Shown in pieces: positions 5,301 through 5,809 of a DNA stretch of 5,809 nt (its first letter is position 1; every line of letters starts with the position of its first letter). Origin of the DNA: Caulobacteraceae bacterium (GTDB lineage: Bacteria > Pseudomonadota > Alphaproteobacteria > Caulobacterales > Caulobacteraceae). The notes under the pieces were generated by a model. That model saw only the letters and a list, made by a program, of their open reading frames with translations, made no database searches and was not told where the DNA came from. The position numbers and the translations under genes are program-made. The stretch lies in NCBI GenBank assembly GCA_025351125.1, contig JANXWN010000321.1, positions 1 through 5,809 of the forward strand. Direction: 5' to 3'.

Positions 5301-5315
5301 CCGTCGTCGCGACGG
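5301..5315. other. Short perfect inverted repeat after the hydrolase gene
   Basis: CCGTCG (5301..5306) and CGACGG (5310..5315) flank a three-base TCG. It begins nine bases after the hydrolase stop and lacks a T-run on either side. It may be part of a bidirectional 3'-end structure together with the next hairpin. Confidence 0.35.
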
Positions 5316-5321
5316 CGTCAG

Positions 5322-5347
5322 TTCGTCTAAAGATCGTACCAGACGAA
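5322..5347 (+). terminator. Candidate terminator hairpin between the convergent hydrolase and GST genes
   Basis: TTCGTCT (5322..5328) pairs with AGACGAA (5341..5347) across a 12-base loop, and G-U and A-T pairs can extend it by two. It is followed on the plus strand by TTTGTCTCT, a modest T-rich tail. It sits in the 63-bp gap where the two genes' transcripts meet. On the minus strand no T-run follows, so termination would mainly serve the hydrolase gene. Confidence 0.4.
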
Positions 5348-5354
5348 TTTGTCT

Positions 5355-5809
5355 CTAAGCCAAATTGTACGCGCCGCCCTTTTCCAAGGCGCGTTTGAAC
5401 GCCGGCCGAGCGTGCAGCCTTTCAACCCAACCGGCGATGGCGGGGAATTTCTCAAGGCGACCGAACGCGCGGGCGACCTCGCCGACGAAGCTGAGCTGGA
5501 TGTCCGCACCGGTCAGGATGTCACCGACGAGGTAGTCCCGGTCTTTAAGCGCGGTGTCGATATAACCTAGATGGTTGTCGATCTCGCCGTCGATACGATC
5601 TTTCAGCGGCGCGGCGGCATCGCCCAGGCGCAGGGTGTAAAGATTCAGCATCAGAGGCAACATGGCCGAGCCTTCGGCGTAATGCAGCCATTCCAGATAG
5701 TGCTCGTGCGCGGGAGTGCCCGAAGTGGGCGTCAGGCGCCCTTTTCCATAGGTGCGAATTACATAGTCGATGATCGCGCCGGACTCGGAGATCGTCATAT
5801 CGCCATCCG
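5355..5809 (-). CDS. Glutathione S-transferase, N-terminus beyond the right edge
   Basis: About 150 C-terminal residues of a GST are present. In-frame codons continue upstream of the first visible Met as Asp-Gly-Asp, giving DGDMTISESGAIIDYVI. This is the end of the thioredoxin-fold domain, with the ES motif that binds the gamma-glutamyl part of glutathione, so the Met at 5798 is internal and not the start. The helical domain follows, with HYAEGSAMLPL, DYLVGDILTGADIQLSF (the N-capping and hydrophobic-staple region of GST helix 6), RPAFKRALEKGG and the terminal AYNLA. The HYAEGS region and the KGG-x-Y ending resemble Gtt1-like bacterial GSTs. The glutathione-activating residue lies outside the window, so substrate class cannot be judged. 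It is a different subfamily from yghU, not a duplicate. Confidence 0.92.
   Translation of the reverse strand, partial: DGDMTISESGAIIDYVIRTYGKGRLTPTSGTPAHEHYLEWLHYAEGSAMLPLMLNLYTLRLGDAAAPLKDRIDGEIDNHLGYIDTALKDRDYLVGDILTGADIQLSFVGEVARAFGRLEKFPAIAGWVERLHARPAFKRALEKGGAYNLA

Noticed and set aside
1..5809. Mobile elements, CRISPR repeats, tRNA or rRNA genes
   Set aside because: No transposase-like protein, direct or terminal repeats, regularly spaced repeats or tRNA-like cloverleaf sequence was seen anywhere in the window.

Overview
The window reads as ordinary chromosomal DNA of a GC-rich alphaproteobacterium, probably Rhodospirillales-like. The reasons are a 296-residue alphaproteobacterial-type RpoH next to an RluD-type pseudouridine synthase, a stand-alone HisI (no HisE fused), an encapsulated-ferritin-like protein very close to the Rhodospirillum rubrum one, and promoter-like sequences of the CTTGAC-N17-CTATAT kind. 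I see no mobile element, CRISPR array, tRNA, rRNA or phage gene. Base and codon use look even throughout.

Left part, minus strand: the first 42 codons of a DUF29-family gene (1..126, running off the left edge) lie downstream of a complete YghU-type (Nu-class) glutathione transferase/disulfide reductase gene (220..1101). yghU diverges from hisI (1184..1582) across an 82-bp gap.

Centre, plus strand: hisI (histidine biosynthesis), then a 101-residue encapsulated-ferritin-like gene (1632..1937), then rluD (1999..2970, 23S rRNA pseudouridylation), then rpoH (3101..3991, heat-shock sigma factor). A hairpin follows the ferritin gene, and a plausible housekeeping promoter lies in the 130-bp gap before rpoH. 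rluD and rpoH are a recurrent alphaproteobacterial neighbour pair. hisI and the ferritin gene may share a transcript.

Right part: an unrecognised minus-strand gene (3988..4458) converges on rpoH and overlaps its last four bases. It diverges from an alpha/beta-hydrolase gene (4521..5291) across only 62 bp, where two face-to-face promoter-like motifs place both transcription starts almost on the start codons (possible leaderless mRNAs). The hydrolase converges on a second glutathione S-transferase gene (5355..5809, minus), whose N-terminus lies beyond the right edge. Hairpins lie between the two.

The most notable item is the ferritin gene. It keeps every metal-site residue of EncFtn, but it stops before the C-terminal extension that carries the encapsulin-targeting peptide, and no encapsulin gene is present in the window. 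It looks like an orphan, non-targeted member of a family known mainly as encapsulin cargo. The rest is housekeeping and detoxification genes; I do not see evidence of a new multi-gene system.
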